A stretch of DNA of 64,000 nt from an uncultured Pseudomonadales bacterium (GCA_958295875.1 OY282379.1:3563046-3627045); one strand, 5' to 3'; counted from the stretch's first letter, positions 26,098-36,493 are shown. The notes: a model not told the origin generated them from the letters alone. Numbers and translations: made by a program.

Positions 26098-26548
26098 CAC
26101 GGGCGGCACCGGCTAGTCCCGCCCGCGCAAGGCCTTCCTTGTAGGAGCGAGCGCGTTAACACCCGCATCGCCCGACTGAGCTTCTTCCCGCTCGCCCAGC
26201 TCGGTCCAAAATCGACACCGAGAGCGAGTGTTGTTCGCTGCCAGCTGCAGATGCCGGAAGGGGCGCGGCGACCTTCCATGGAGCTGGACGACACGCGCTG
26301 GCTATCGGGTCGGTCGCGCACCGGCGCCACGGCTGGGTTCGAGAACTGCGCGTGAACGACGCAGCCCATCGGCGGCGCCGGCGGCCGCATCGGCTGTGGC
26401 GTGATCCGAGCCGGCGGCGCGTAGCGAACACGCCCGCCCAAATCCGGCACACCGCAGCGCCCCGCCAACAGCCCCGCCAACGGCCATTGGCCTCTCACGC
26501 GCCAAGCGATTAGACTCTGGGCTACCCGAACATCGCCCGGAGGCGCCG
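26098..26548. other. Right part of the ParA cassette and duplicated sodC tail
   Basis: 26098-26358 holds no recognisable gene; one open plus-strand stretch (RIARLSFFPLAQLG...) ends at TGA 26353 without a family match. 26359-26458 is the second copy of the sodC 3' end. 26459-26548 contains short imperfect repeats of CCCCGCCAAC and the leader of the next gene. No integrase gene is present in the cassette. Confidence 0.5.
26359..26458 (+). repeat. Direct repeat, right copy: sodC 3' end
   Basis: Matches 24531-24630 at 95 of 100 positions, including the sodC codons for TQPIGGAGGRIGCGVI and the TAG stop. The sequence just upstream (26341-26358) does not match sodC, so only the 3' tail is present here. 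Confidence 0.9.
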
Positions 26549-27379
26549 ATGGCCGTGCAAGCCGAAGTCCGCTATCTCAACGACGAATGGCGCGATCGCA
26601 TTGACGTGCCGCAGATTGGAGACCGCGCGAGCCGCCGCGCCAACACCTCGAAGCACACCGTGACGATCCATGATGCCCGCCCAGGCTTGGAGCGCGGCGA
26701 ATTGGGCTTGGACAGCAGTTGCTTCACGCTCCTCAAATTCACCTCCGCAGTGCAGGACTTTCAGGACGACGCCCAAGTGAGGGCCGTCTACTACCCGGAG
26801 ATCATCGGCCTCGCCAAGCGCGTCACCGGCGCTGCGGCGGTTTTCATCACCCAGCATGTCGCGCGCACTGAAGACACCGAGGATTTCAACAAGGCCTACG
26901 CCCGCTTCCTGCACTGCGACTACAGCCTGAACGATCCTCATGCGGCGGCGCGGCGTGTGTTGGCGCGCCAGGGCGTGAACCCAGCGGATTACGATGGCGC
27001 GGATTTCGCTTGGTACAACACTTGGCAGCCGTTCGACAACCGGGCGATCAAGAATCCGCTGGCGCTGGTCGATGCGGCGTCGCTGGCGCCGCGCGACATC
27101 GTGGAGTACCAGTACACCGGCTATGCGCGGGCGAGCGACAGCGCCATCGTGGCCACGCAGGACAAGTCCTCCATCCCGCTGCGCAATCCGGCGCACCGCT
27201 TCTACTATGTGTCGGCAATGGCACCGGACGAAGTGCTCTTTTTCTCCCAACTCGACACCAGAAAGCGCGGCTGGGCGTGCCCGCACACCTCGTTCGAGAA
27301 CCCGAGCGCACCGGCCGACGCCCCGCCTCGACGCAGCATCGAGATGCGCCTGCTGGCGGTGTTCCCGAACAACGCCTAG
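26549..27379 (+). CDS. CmcJ/AsaB-like oxygenase or transferase
   Basis: 276 residues. The pattern fits the CmcJ/NvfI (AsaB) family: an early FTSAVQDFQDDAQVRAVYYPE, then HCDYSLNDPHAAAR, a W-QPFDNRAIKNPLALVD segment, HRFYYVSAMAPDEVLFFSQL, and a final CPHTSF followed by PRRSIEMRLLAVFP. Members are known in cephamycin and fungal natural-product pathways and are described as oxygenase- or methyltransferase-associated enzymes; the substrate here is unknown. It is isolated, between the ParA cassette and a glutamate-cysteine-ligase-like gene, with no biosynthetic neighbours. Confidence 0.72.
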   Translation: MAVQAEVRYLNDEWRDRIDVPQIGDRASRRANTSKHTVTIHDARPGLERGELGLDSSCFTLLKFTSAVQDFQDDAQVRAVYYPEIIGLAKRVTGAAAVFITQHVARTEDTEDFNKAYARFLHCDYSLNDPHAAARRVLARQGVNPADYDGADFAWYNTWQPFDNRAIKNPLALVDAASLAPRDIVEYQYTGYARASDSAIVATQDKSSIPLRNPAHRFYYVSAMAPDEVLFFSQLDTRKRGWACPHTSFENPSAPADAPPRRSIEMRLLAVFPNNA

Positions 27380-27404
27380 CGGAGACGCGGACAGCAGGCC
27401 CCGA

Positions 27405-27431
27405 GGCCCGCCACCGCTGCGGCGGCGGGCC
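27405..27431 (+). terminator. Strong GC hairpin downstream of the CmcJ-like gene
   Basis: GGCCCGCC (27405-27412) pairs with GGCGGGCC (27424-27431), with further pairs inside. It starts 26 bases after the stop at 27379. There is no T run, so termination is possible but not assured. Confidence 0.4.
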
Positions 27432-27594
27432 GTTGCCTAGGCGCGTTCCTCTGCCTCACCCGGGCGCATCCACGCCAACGCCCGCCGGGCCTTCGCGCCC
27501 CGTCGCAGCCCTGCAGCTGGTCGCCGCGACGCGGCGCAATCCGCTGTTCGCCGCCGCGGTAAACTAACCGCTGTCGAAACGACGGCCGCCGCTC

Positions 27595-29010
27595 ATGGGC
27601 GACGAAATCGCGCAACGACACTTCAACGCTGAAGACTACACGCGCTTCCGGCGGCGGTTGGACGAGGAAACCAACGCCGTCCGAGCGCTGTTCGAGGATG
27701 GCGGCTTCAGCCAGCGGGGCGACATCGCGGGCTTCGAGCTGGAGGCTTGGCTGGTGGATGCCAAAGGCAACCCAGCCGCCCAGAACGAGCGCTTCCTCGC
27801 CACGTTGGACAACCCGCTGGTGGTTCCCGAGCTCGCCTCCTTCAACGTCGAGTTGAACGGCAGCCCGTGCGCGGTGGCCGGGCGCGTCTTCAGCCGGTTG
27901 CACGATGAGTTGGCCACCACTTGGGCGGCATGCCGGACGCGCGCCGCGGCGATGGACCTCCGGCTTGCCGCCATCGGCATCCTGCCCACCATCAAGCCGG
28001 AACTGCTGAACTCCACCTACATGTCGCCACGCGTGCGCTTCCAGGCGCTGAACGACCGGGTGCTCGCCTTGCGCGACGGCGCCCCGTTCGAGCTGAACTT
28101 ATCCGGCGCGGACGCGCTGAACATGACGCACGACGATGTGATGCTCGAAGCCGCGGCCACGTCGTTTCAGATTCACCTGCAGTGTCGGCCGGATGCCGCC
28201 GTTCGCGCCTACAACGGCGCCATCGCCGCGTCCGGGCCGATGGTGGCGCTCGCGGCCAACTCGCCGTTCTTGTTCGGCAAGTCACTCTGGGCGGAAACGC
28301 GCATTCCCCTGTTCGAGCAGGCGGTGTCCGTCGGGCCGCGCAACCCGCCGCGCGTGGGCTTCGGCGACGGCTACGCGGACGCGTCGCTGTTTGAGGTGTT
28401 TCGCGAAAACCAAGAGCGCCACGCCATCCTGCTCCCCTATGTGCAGGACGAACCGCCGAGCAAGTTCGCCCATGTGCGCTTCCAAAATGGCACCGTGTGG
28501 CGATGGAACCGGCCCCTGCTTGGCTTCGATTTCGACGGCACCCCGCACTTGCGCATCGAACACCGCGTCGTGCCGGCTGGCCCCACCATCGACGATTGCG
28601 TCGCCAACACCGCCGCCTTCATGGGTCTCGCGCGCTCGTTCATCAACGCGGAACGGCCCATTGAAGAGGAGTTGCCGTTCGAGGCCGCCAAGGCCAACTT
28701 CTACGCTGCAGCGCGTGACGGCTTGGATGCCGAACTCATCTGGCGCCACGGTCGGCGGCGGCGCGCACGGGCGTTGCTGCTGGACGAACTGCTGCCGGCC
28801 GCTGCAGACGCCCTGCGCCGGTTCGGCCTGCCGGCCGCAGAGGTCGAGCGTCATGTGGGTCTTGCGACGCGCCGCGTTGAGCGCAACCAAAACGGCGCCA
28901 CCTGGCAACGCGAGTGGCTGGCCAAGCACGGGGCAGATTTCAATGCCCTCACCCTAGCCTACTTGGACGCTCAGGACTCTGGGCGGCCGGTTCACGAATG
29001 GACGATCTAA
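27595..29010 (+). CDS. Glutamate-cysteine ligase family 2-like carboxylate-amine ligase
   Basis: 471 residues. Features of the GCS2 superfamily are visible: GFELEAWLVDAKGNP near residue 43 (metal- and substrate-binding glutamate), FNVELNGSPCAVAG, then LAANSPFLFG and the late LRIEHRVVPAGPTIDDCVAN. The family joins the gamma-carboxylate of glutamate to an amine using ATP; gamma-glutamylcysteine formation for glutathione is the common role, but close relatives use other amines. The ATG at 27595 gives the expected N terminus. The next gene overlaps its last 13 bases, so the two are translationally linked, which suggests a sulfur amino-acid connection. Confidence 0.78.
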   Translation: MGDEIAQRHFNAEDYTRFRRRLDEETNAVRALFEDGGFSQRGDIAGFELEAWLVDAKGNPAAQNERFLATLDNPLVVPELASFNVELNGSPCAVAGRVFSRLHDELATTWAACRTRAAAMDLRLAAIGILPTIKPELLNSTYMSPRVRFQALNDRVLALRDGAPFELNLSGADALNMTHDDVMLEAAATSFQIHLQCRPDAAVRAYNGAIAASGPMVALAANSPFLFGKSLWAETRIPLFEQAVSVGPRNPPRVGFGDGYADASLFEVFRENQERHAILLPYVQDEPPSKFAHVRFQNGTVWRWNRPLLGFDFDGTPHLRIEHRVVPAGPTIDDCVANTAAFMGLARSFINAERPIEEELPFEAAKANFYAAARDGLDAELIWRHGRRRRARALLLDELLPAAADALRRFGLPAAEVERHVGLATRRVERNQNGATWQREWLAKHGADFNALTLAYLDAQDSGRPVHEWTI

Positions 29011-30137
29011 CGGCCCGCCGAGCGCGGCGCCGCGCCGCGGCCGCGACGGCCAGCGGCGATGCGCGCAAGTGGTTGACGCTGCCGGCGCCGTTCCAGCTCA
29101 CCCGCGGCACGTTGCCCGCCGCCAAAATCGCTTACGAGACATGGGGCGAGCTGGCGCCGGCGCGCGACAACGCCGTGCTCATCTTCACTGGCCTCTCGCC
29201 TTCGGCCCACGCCGCTTCGTCCGCGTTGGACCCGGCTCCAGGCTGGTGGGAAGACATGGTGGGGCCGGGCAAGCCCATCGACACCAACCGACATTTCGTC
29301 ATCTGCGTGAACTCGTTGGGCAGTTGCTTCGGCTCCACGGGGCCGGCCTCCATCAATCCGGCCACCGGCCAGCCTTGGCGGCTGGGCTTTCCCGTGCTGT
29401 GCTTGGAAGACATCGCCAATGCCGGCCGCGCGCTCATCGATGCCTTGGGCATCGAACGGCTCGCCGCGGTGGTTGGCGCCTCCATGGGCGGCATGACTGC
29501 GCTTGCCTTCGCCATGCTGCACCCGAACGCCGCCCGGGCGCTGGTCGCCATCTCGTCCGCGGCGCGCGCCCTGCCGCAGGCCATCGCCATCCGCTCTGTG
29601 CAGCGGGAAATCATCCGCAAAGACCCAGCTTGGCGCGACGGCCACTACGCGCCAGATGCGCCGCCCACGCAAGGCATGCGGCTCGCCCGCAAGCTCGGCA
29701 TGATTTCTTACCGCTCGGCCACGGAGTGGGCGCAGCGCTTTGGGCGCGAGCGCACCGCCACCAGCCAAGAGCCGTTCGGCATCGATTTCGAGGTGGAGTC
29801 TTACCTTGAGGTTCACGCGCAACGGTTCGTCGGCGTGTTCGACGCCAACTGCTACCTATACCTTTCTCGGGCGATGGACCTCTTCGATGCCTGCGACCAT
29901 GGCGGCAGCCTAGCCGGCGGGTTGGGGCGGGTGCAGGTGGAGCGGGCGCTCATCATCGGCGTCACCACAGATTTCCTGTTCCCGCTCGCTCAGCAGCAGG
30001 AACTTGCGGATGGCCTCGCTGCGGTGGTGCCCAAGGTGACGTTTCTGGCGTTGGAATCCATCCAAGGGCACGATTCATTCCTCGTGGACATGGATCGCTT
30101 CCGGCCACCCATCGCCGAGTTTTTCAGCCGGCGATGA
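28998..30137 (+). CDS. metX: Homoserine or serine O-acyltransferase (MetX family)
   Basis: 379 residues of alpha/beta-hydrolase fold. The nucleophile elbow GASMGGMTAL holds the catalytic serine, and the C-terminal ESIQGHDSFLVD supplies the histidine. VCVNSLGSCFGSTGP-like (VICVNSLGSCFGSTGP) and FTGLSPSAHA are family signatures. MetX enzymes acylate homoserine for methionine synthesis; the variant FTGLSPSAH loop also occurs in serine O-succinyltransferases that feed cysteine synthesis, so the acceptor is uncertain. The ATG at 28998 lies inside the end of the preceding gene (13-base overlap), consistent with coupled expression and a shared role in sulfur metabolism. Confidence 0.85.
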   Translation: MDDLTARRARRRAAAATASGDARKWLTLPAPFQLTRGTLPAAKIAYETWGELAPARDNAVLIFTGLSPSAHAASSALDPAPGWWEDMVGPGKPIDTNRHFVICVNSLGSCFGSTGPASINPATGQPWRLGFPVLCLEDIANAGRALIDALGIERLAAVVGASMGGMTALAFAMLHPNAARALVAISSAARALPQAIAIRSVQREIIRKDPAWRDGHYAPDAPPTQGMRLARKLGMISYRSATEWAQRFGRERTATSQEPFGIDFEVESYLEVHAQRFVGVFDANCYLYLSRAMDLFDACDHGGSLAGGLGRVQVERALIIGVTTDFLFPLAQQQELADGLAAVVPKVTFLALESIQGHDSFLVDMDRFRPPIAEFFSRR

Positions 30138-30147
30138 CCCGCCTGGC

Positions 30148-30939
30148 CTAGAACACGGGCGGGGCACGGTTCGGCATCGCAAAGTGCGGGTACGACACTT
30201 GGGTGAGGTAGAGGCCATCCGGCGGGGCCGTGCGCGGCGCGGCTGAGCGGTTCTTGAGCTGAAGCAGGCGCCCCAAGTAGTCTGCCGGCTGCCCTTGCCG
30301 GCCCACCTCCTGCAACGCGCCAGCGATGTTGCGCACCATCCGCAGCAAGAATGCGTTGGCTTGGATGTCGAACACCACACGGTCTTCGTGGCGCTGCACC
30401 GACGCCGCCTGCACGCAGCGAAACGGGCTGCGCGATTGACAGCCGGCGGCGCGGAAGGACGTGAAGTCCTGCTCGCCGAGCAGCGCCTGCGCCGCTGCAT
30501 GCATCGCCGCTGCATCGAGGCGCTGACGCGACCAGCACACCTTGCCGCGCAACAGCGCTGGCGGCGCTTCGGATTCGACGAACACATAGGCATAGCGGCG
30601 CGCGACGGCGCTGAAGCGCGCATGAAAGCGGGCCTCTTCAGCGCGCGCCCATAACACCGAGACGGCCCCGCCAGCCAAGGCGTTGACGCCGCGCTGCCAC
30701 GCAACCAACGGGCGGCTGGCGCCGGTGCGGAAGCTCACCACTTGTCCGGTGGCGTGAACGCCAGCGTCAGTGCGGCCCGCGGCCACGATCTGCACCGGCT
30801 CGTCCGCCACCCGCGAGATGGCTGTTTCCAACGCGGCCTGCACGCTGGGCCGGTCGCGTTGGCGCTGAAAGCCAGAGAATGCGGCGCCGTCGTACTCGAC
30901 GCCCAACGCGATGGTGGCGTCGTCAGTCTGCTTTTGCAT
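30148..30939 (-). CDS. truA: tRNA pseudouridine(38-40) synthase
   Basis: 263 residues. GRTDAGVHA (catalytic D58) is the TruA signature; YDGAAFSGFQRQ at the N terminus and NAFLLRMVRNIAG in the C-terminal half are also diagnostic. It modifies U38-U40 in tRNA anticodon arms. Its start overlaps the fimV 3' end by 17 bases on the same strand, so it is the last gene of the leuCDB-fimV-truA run. It is convergent with metX, 10 bases away. Confidence 0.95.
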   Translation of the reverse strand: MQKQTDDATIALGVEYDGAAFSGFQRQRDRPSVQAALETAISRVADEPVQIVAAGRTDAGVHATGQVVSFRTGASRPLVAWQRGVNALAGGAVSVLWARAEEARFHARFSAVARRYAYVFVESEAPPALLRGKVCWSRQRLDAAAMHAAAQALLGEQDFTSFRAAGCQSRSPFRCVQAASVQRHEDRVVFDIQANAFLLRMVRNIAGALQEVGRQGQPADYLGRLLQLKNRSAAPRTAPPDGLYLTQVSYPHFAMPNRAPPVF

Positions 30940-32203
30940 CGAGGCGCTCGAGCAGCGCCTTGGCGGCCTCGCGTTCCGCGTCGTCCCCTTCCCGCATCAC
31001 TTCCAAGCACACCTCACGGGCGTTCTCTCGATCGTCCAAGTCCGCGTAGGCGCGGGCGAGATTGAGCTTGGTGGCTGCAGAGTAGTCCGCCGGGGCTTCC
31101 AGTTCCGCATCGTCCGCGGCAGCATCCGAAGCGGCGGGTTCGTCGCCCGTTTGCGGCGCCGGCGCGCTAGGGGCTGCGGGCGCCTCGGCCGCGGCGGACG
31201 TCGCTTGGCTGGCATCGGCGCTTGCTTCGGCATCGCCAGACGCTGGCGGCTGGTGCTCTGGCGCTTCGGCATCCGGCTCGCCTTGGTCGCTCGTCGCGGG
31301 CATCGCAGCCACTGCCCTCGCGCCTACGGGCCGCGGCTCGCTCCGACGCTTGGGCCCGCCCTTGCCGGCGGCACGCTTACGCCGCCACAGGAACCCCGCC
31401 ACCAACGCGCCAACACCCAATGCCCCCACGCCGAACCAAAGGCCAAGTGACGACGGCTCGTCTCGTTTAGCGAACGGCGATGGCGGAGGAGTTTCTCGCG
31501 CCATCTCGGGTGCCGGCTCTGGGCGCGGTGAGCGTTGCGGCGGGGCGGCCGATGGAGGCGGCGCTTCCGTGAGGGCCACTTCGGCCTGCAACGCTCTAAG
31601 CCGCCGCTGCGCATCCGCGGCCACGGCCACTTGCTCGGCCAATCGGGCCTGCAAAGCATCTCTTTCTCGCGTCAGCTCGGCCACGCGCTGTTCGGCATCC
31701 TGCACGCGGCGTTGCCAAGCTGAGGGATCAACGGCTTCTGGTTGCGTCGATGCCGCGGCGGGCGGGGGCGCTGCGGCGGCGGGAGGGAGGGCGGCGGCTA
31801 GCGGCGCATCGGCAGGAGCAGGGGCAGCGATGCCCTGCCCATCCCCAGCCTCTGCCATCTCCAACGGCGCAGACCAATCGAGGCTTGGGTCTGCAACCAT
31901 CCGCCGTGCCTCGTCCGCGGACACGGCGCGCGCTTCGGCCAACGTGGGCACGCGCAGCATGGCACCGGCTTTGACGAGATTGCCTTGCGGGCCGACAAAG
32001 GCATCCGGGTTCAGGCGCGTGAGCGCGAGCATGGTCTGCTCGACCGTGGCGCCCTCCGCTCGCAAGCGCGCGCCAATGCCCCAAAGCGTGTCGCGGGGGC
32101 CGGTGGGCCCGAACGCCGTGCCGGCATCCTGCGCCGCGGCCGGCGCCATGCCCGCGCCGGCGGCGAGGAGCACCGCGGCGGCCAAGTGCGCGAGCTTAGA
32201 CAT
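30923..32203 (-). CDS. fimV: FimV-like peptidoglycan-binding membrane protein
   Basis: 426 residues, shorter than the 700-900 of Pseudomonas FimV. Order: signal peptide ([20 protein letters not shown]), a LysM-like FimV N-terminal domain ([10 protein letters not shown], then [11 protein letters not shown]), a Pro/Ala-rich linker with a coiled coil ([20 protein letters not shown]), one membrane span ([19 protein letters not shown]), an acidic cytoplasmic region, and the FimV C-terminal TPR-like motif ([20 protein letters not shown]). FimV organises polar machinery and type IV pili in Pseudomonas. Its ATG overlaps the leuB end by 8 bases, and truA overlaps its own end, as in other gammaproteobacteria. 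Confidence 0.88.
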   Translation of the reverse strand: MSKLAHLAAAVLLAAGAGMAPAAAQDAGTAFGPTGPRDTLWGIGARLRAEGATVEQTMLALTRLNPDAFVGPQGNLVKAGAMLRVPTLAEARAVSADEARRMVADPSLDWSAPLEMAEAGDGQGIAAPAPADAPLAAALPPAAAAPPPAAASTQPEAVDPSAWQRRVQDAEQRVAELTRERDALQARLAEQVAVAADAQRRLRALQAEVALTEAPPPSAAPPQRSPRPEPAPEMARETPPPSPFAKRDEPSSLGLWFGVGALGVGALVAGFLWRRKRAAGKGGPKRRSEPRPVGARAVAAMPATSDQGEPDAEAPEHQPPASGDAEASADASQATSAAAEAPAAPSAPAPQTGDEPAASDAAADDAELEAPADYSAATKLNLARAYADLDDRENAREVCLEVMREGDDAEREAAKALLERLDAKAD

Positions 32204-33284
32204 CCAGCGCTTCGATCACCGCGTCCGCCATCTCGCTGCCACGCACTCGGCGCACGTTCGGCGGCGGATGCTCTGGGCAAATGTCCGCGGTGCGCAGGCC
32301 AGCGTCCAGCACGGCCGCGACGGCGGCTTCGATGCGACCGGCGGCCTCCGGCGCGTCCAAGCTGTAGCGGAACAGCATCGCGGCGGAAAGAATGGTGGCA
32401 AGTGGATTCGCAAGATCTTGCCCGGCGATGTCTGGCGCCGTGCCATGCACCGGCTCATAGAGCCCCTGCTTGCCGGCGCTGAGCGACGCGGACGGCAGCA
32501 TGCCGAGCGAGCCGGTGAGCATGGCCGCCACGTCCGAAAGAATGTCGCCAAACATGTTGCCGGTGACGATCACGTCGAATTGCTTCGGCGCGCGCACCAG
32601 CTGCATGCCGGCGTTGTCCACATACATGTGGCTGAGCTCCACGTCCGGATAATCCGCCGCCACCGCCGAGACCACCTCGCGCCAGAGCTGCGTCACTTCC
32701 AGCACGTTCGCCTTGTCCACCGAGGTGAGCCGGCCGGCGCGCTTGCGCGCCAGTTCGAAGGCGACGCGGGCGATGCGCTCGATCTCGCGCTCCTCGTAAA
32801 CGTAGGTGTTGAAGCCGCGCCGTCCGCCATTGCCCATCTCCACGCCGCGCGGCTCGCCGAAGTAGATGCCGCCGGTGAGCTCGCGCACGATCAGGATGTC
32901 GAGGCCGGCCACCAGCGGCGTCTTCAAGGACGAGGCGTCCGCGAGCGGCTCGAACAGCATGGCCGGACGCAGGTTGGCGAAGAGATCAAGGCCGGCGCGC
33001 AGGCCCAAAAGCCCCTTTTCCGGCCGCTCCGTCATGGGCAGATCGTCCCACTTGGGGCCGCCGACGGCGCCGAGCAGCACCGCGTCCGCGGCGCGGGCCG
33101 CGGCGAGGGTCGCCTCCGGTAGCGGCGTGCCGTAGCGGTCAATCGCGACGCCGCCAACGTCCGCATACTCGAACTTGAGATCGATCTCCGGGCAGGCGCG
33201 GGTCATCACGCGCACGGCCTGCGGCGCCACTTCGGCGCCGATGCCGTCTCCCGGCAACACCACGATGTGTGCTGCGCGGCTCAT
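32196..33284 (-). CDS. leuB: 3-isopropylmalate dehydrogenase
   Basis: 362 residues. [10 protein letters not shown] at the N terminus, [11 protein letters not shown], the metal-binding region [17 protein letters not shown] and the NAD loop [15 protein letters not shown] identify LeuB. It catalyses NAD-dependent oxidative decarboxylation of 3-isopropylmalate in leucine synthesis. The start at 33284 overlaps the leuD stop by four bases (ATGA); an upstream GTG frame would add five residues, MGVRH, and is less likely. Confidence 0.96.
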   Translation of the reverse strand: MSRAAHIVVLPGDGIGAEVAPQAVRVMTRACPEIDLKFEYADVGGVAIDRYGTPLPEATLAAARAADAVLLGAVGGPKWDDLPMTERPEKGLLGLRAGLDLFANLRPAMLFEPLADASSLKTPLVAGLDILIVRELTGGIYFGEPRGVEMGNGGRRGFNTYVYEEREIERIARVAFELARKRAGRLTSVDKANVLEVTQLWREVVSAVAADYPDVELSHMYVDNAGMQLVRAPKQFDVIVTGNMFGDILSDVAAMLTGSLGMLPSASLSAGKQGLYEPVHGTAPDIAGQDLANPLATILSAAMLFRYSLDAPEAAGRIEAAVAAVLDAGLRTADICPEHPPPNVRRVRGSEMADAVIEALDV

Positions 33285-33919
33285 GTGGCGAACACCCACG
33301 GCGCCTCGGCGCGGCGGCGGCGCTCGAAGGCGCGGATGGCATCGGCGTGGGCCAAGGTGAGGCCGATGTCATCGAGGCCACGCAAGAGCCGTTGGCGCAA
33401 CTGCCCGTCAATGGAGAACGCCCACGTTTCACCGCTGTCCGCTTGGATCGATTGCGCCCGCAAGTCCACCGTCAGCCACAGCTCGCCGGCCGCCACTCGC
33501 GCGAAGAGATCATCCACCATGTCTCCCGGCAAAGTGATCGGCAACAGCCCGTTGTTGAAGCTGTTGGTGAGGAAGATGTCCGCGAAGCTCGGCGCGACCA
33601 CGCAGCGGAAGCCATGCTCCATCAGCGCCCACACGGCGTGTTCCCGGCTGGAGCCGCAGCCGAAGTTGTCCCGTGCGAGCAACACGCTCGCGCCTTGGTA
33701 GCGCGGCGCATTGAGCACAAAGTTGGGATTGAGCTCGCGTTCGTTCGGCGTCTTGCCGATTGCGCCCTCGTCCAAGTAGCGCCAAGCATCGAACAGGTTG
33801 TCGCCGAAGCCAGTGCGCCCGATGGCCTTCAGGAACTGCTTGGGGATGATTTGGTCTGTGTCCACGTTGGCGCGGTCAAGCGGGGCGGCCAATCCCCGGT
33901 GGGTGACGAAGGCTTCCAT
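33281..33919 (-). CDS. leuD: 3-isopropylmalate dehydratase small subunit
   Basis: 212 residues, standard length. [14 protein letters not shown] and [15 protein letters not shown] are the swivel-domain signatures of the aconitase family. It pairs with LeuC to interconvert 2- and 3-isopropylmalate. The ATG at 33919 shares one base with the leuC stop (TGATG), showing tight coupling. Confidence 0.96.
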   Translation of the reverse strand: MEAFVTHRGLAAPLDRANVDTDQIIPKQFLKAIGRTGFGDNLFDAWRYLDEGAIGKTPNERELNPNFVLNAPRYQGASVLLARDNFGCGSSREHAVWALMEHGFRCVVAPSFADIFLTNSFNNGLLPITLPGDMVDDLFARVAAGELWLTVDLRAQSIQADSGETWAFSIDGQLRQRLLRGLDDIGLTLAHADAIRAFERRRRAEAPWVFAT

Positions 33920-35331
33920 CAAAGTTGCTCCCTTGGGTCTGCGAGGCAGCCGGCCAGCGCGCTCGCGGCCGCCGTGGCTGGGCTCACCAAGTGCGTGCGG
34001 CCGCCGTGGCCTTGGCGCCCCTCGAAGTTGCGGTTGGAGGTGGAGGCGCAGCGCTCGCCCGCCTGCAGCCGGTCGTCATTCATGCCGAGGCACATCGAGC
34101 AGCCCGGTTCGCGCCACTCGAAGCCGGCGGCCAGAAAGATTTCGTGCAGCCCCTCGGCCTCCGCTTGGCGCTTGACGAGGCCGGAACCTGGCACCACCAG
34201 CGTCTTGGCCCGCGCCCGGCCGCCGCGGGCGATGGCGGCGGCAACGCGCAGGTCTTCAATGCGGGCGTTGGTGCAGGAGCCGATGAACACCTTGTCGATG
34301 GGGGTGCCGGCCAGCCGCTGGCCCGCCTTGAGGTCCATGTACTGCAGCGCCGCGGCGACGGCGTTCGCCCGCACAGCGCCATCGGCGTCGTCTGGGTTCG
34401 GCACGGTGGCGCCGATGTCTGCCACCATCTCCGGCGAAGTCCCCCAGGTGACTTGCGGGGCGATGCTGTCCGCATCGAGCCGCGCCTCTTTGTCGAACAC
34501 GGCGTCGGCATCCGAGCGCAAGCCGCGCCAACTGGCCTGCGCCGCATCCCAAGCAGCGCCGCTCGGGGCCAAGGGCCGTCCCGACACATAATTCAACGTC
34601 ACGTCATCCACGGCCACCAAGCCGGCGCGGGCGCCGGCTTCCACGGCGAGGTTGCACACGGTCATGCGCCCCTCCATGGAGAGGGCGCGGATGGCCTCGC
34701 CGGCGAACTCGATGACGTGGCCCGTGCCGCCGGCGGTGCCGACGGCGCCGATCACTGCCAGCGCCAAGTCCTTGGAGAAAACGCCTGCCGGCAATGCGCC
34801 GTCCAAGAAGATGCGCATGTTGCGGCTCTTGCGCAGCGCGAGGCATTGCGTCGCCAGCACATGCTCCACCTCGGACGTGCCGATGCCCTGCGCGAGGGCG
34901 GCGAAGGCGCCGTGGGTGGACGTGTGGGAATCGCCGCAAACGATGGTCATGCCCGGCAGGGTGGCGCCCTGCTCCGGGCCCACCACATGCACGATGCCTT
35001 GGCGTGGATCGTTGATGGCGAACTCTTCGATGCCGAAGTCTTCGCAGTTCGCGTCCAGTGTCTGCACCTGCAGGCGGGAGGTGGCATCCGCGATGCCGGC
35101 CACGCCGGCGGCGCGTTCAGCCGGAGATGTGGGCACATTGTGATCTGGCGTGGCCAAGTTGGCGCCCAAGCGCCAGGGCGGGCGGGCGGCGGCGCGCAGG
35201 CCATCGAACGCCTGTGGCGAAGTCACTTCATGCAGCAGGTGGCGGTCGATGTAGAGCAGCGTCATGCCGTCGTCGCGCTCGGCGACGACATGGGCGTCCC
35301 AGATTTTGTCGTAGAGGGTGCTGCCGCTCAT
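33919..35331 (-). CDS. leuC: 3-isopropylmalate dehydratase large subunit
   Basis: 470 residues. [12 protein letters not shown] at the start, [30 protein letters not shown] and GCSMCLGMN carry the substrate-binding residues and the three cysteines of the 4Fe-4S cluster. It is first of the leuCDB-fimV-truA run. Upstream, aroC lies 91 bases away on the same strand. Confidence 0.96.
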   Translation of the reverse strand: MSGSTLYDKIWDAHVVAERDDGMTLLYIDRHLLHEVTSPQAFDGLRAAARPPWRLGANLATPDHNVPTSPAERAAGVAGIADATSRLQVQTLDANCEDFGIEEFAINDPRQGIVHVVGPEQGATLPGMTIVCGDSHTSTHGAFAALAQGIGTSEVEHVLATQCLALRKSRNMRIFLDGALPAGVFSKDLALAVIGAVGTAGGTGHVIEFAGEAIRALSMEGRMTVCNLAVEAGARAGLVAVDDVTLNYVSGRPLAPSGAAWDAAQASWRGLRSDADAVFDKEARLDADSIAPQVTWGTSPEMVADIGATVPNPDDADGAVRANAVAAALQYMDLKAGQRLAGTPIDKVFIGSCTNARIEDLRVAAAIARGGRARAKTLVVPGSGLVKRQAEAEGLHEIFLAAGFEWREPGCSMCLGMNDDRLQAGERCASTSNRNFEGRQGHGGRTHLVSPATAAASALAGCLADPREQL

Positions 35332-35422
35332 CCGCCTTCCTTAGGCGCCCGCCGAAGTGCGCCGCGCCGTTCCGCATCGGGATTCTACAGACTGCCCGCC
35401 ACCGGCGGAAAGCGGTGCGCGT

Positions 35423-36493
35423 TCAGCGCGTGATGTCCGCGTTCTGGCCGCGGTCGCGCATGAGGTGGTCCATCAACACGAGGGCCACCATCGCCTCGGC
35501 GATGGGCGTCGCCCGCAAGCCCACGCACGGGTCGTGGCGGCCTTTCGTGACCACCTCCACCTCGCGCCCGGCCACGTCCACGCTGCGCCCCGGCGTGGTC
35601 AGGCTGGAAGTGGGCTTGAGCGCAATGCTCACCACGATGTCCTGGCCGGAGGAAATGCCGCCGAGCACGCCGCCGGCATCATTCTTCAAGAAGCCGCCGG
35701 CATCCATCTCGTCGCGGTGCTCGGTGCCCCGCTGCCGGACGACGCCGAAACCGGCGCCGAACTCCACGCCCTTGACGGCGTTGATGCCCATCAGGGCGCC
35801 GGCAAGCTCTGCATCCAGCTTGGCGAACACTGGCTCGCCGAGCCCAGGCGGCACGTTGGAAGCGACGACGTTCACCCGCGCGCCCACGGAATCCCCTGCC
35901 GCCCGCAGCGCGTCGATCAGCGCCGCGATGTCCGGCACGATGCTGGCATCGGGGCAGAAGAACGGGTTGGCGGCCACGGCGTCCCAATCCAAGGCGTTCG
36001 GCTCGATGTCACCGATGGCGGCGAGGTAGCCGCGCACCAACGCGCCGCAGCGCTCGCGCAGGTACTTCTTGGCGATGGCGCCGGCGGCGACCCGCATGGC
36101 CGTCTCGCGCGCCGAGGCGCGCCCGCCGCCACGATAGTCACGCAGCCCGTATTTCTTGAGATAGGTGTAGTCCGCATGCGCCGGGCGCAGCTGATCCTGC
36201 ACCGCGCCATAGTCCCGGGAGCGCTGATCCACGTTCTCGATGACGAGGCCGATGGGCGTGCCGGTGGTGACGCCCTCAAAGACGCCGGAAAGGATGCGCA
36301 CTTGGTCCGGCTCGCGCCGCTGCGTGGTGTAGCGGGATTGGCCGGGGCGGCGCCGGTCCAAGTCTTCCTGCAGGTCTGCCTCTTCAAGGGGCAAGCCAGG
36401 GGGGCAGCCATCCACCACGGCGCCCAAGGCGAGGCCGTGGCTCTCGCCGAAGGTGGTGAGGGTGAAGGCTTGTCCGAAGGTGTTGCCGGCCAT
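35423..36493 (-). CDS. aroC: Chorismate synthase
   Basis: 356 residues. [20 protein letters not shown] is the canonical N terminus, and [19 protein letters not shown] and GKGRHDPC-like ([13 protein letters not shown]) are further signatures. It converts EPSP to chorismate with reduced FMN in the last step of the shikimate pathway. The start at 36493 follows the family; an in-frame ATG at 36529 would add 12 residues. prmB lies just upstream (162 bases), the usual gammaproteobacterial neighbour. Confidence 0.95.
   Translation of the reverse strand: MAGNTFGQAFTLTTFGESHGLALGAVVDGCPPGLPLEEADLQEDLDRRRPGQSRYTTQRREPDQVRILSGVFEGVTTGTPIGLVIENVDQRSRDYGAVQDQLRPAHADYTYLKKYGLRDYRGGGRASARETAMRVAAGAIAKKYLRERCGALVRGYLAAIGDIEPNALDWDAVAANPFFCPDASIVPDIAALIDALRAAGDSVGARVNVVASNVPPGLGEPVFAKLDAELAGALMGINAVKGVEFGAGFGVVRQRGTEHRDEMDAGGFLKNDAGGVLGGISSGQDIVVSIALKPTSSLTTPGRSVDVAGREVEVVTKGRHDPCVGLRATPIAEAMVALVLMDHLMRDRGQNADITR

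Noticed and set aside
33269..35433. Two long plus-strand frames opposite leuC and leuD
   Set aside because: They are antisense shadows. The minus strand encodes complete LeuC and LeuD with all cluster cysteines.
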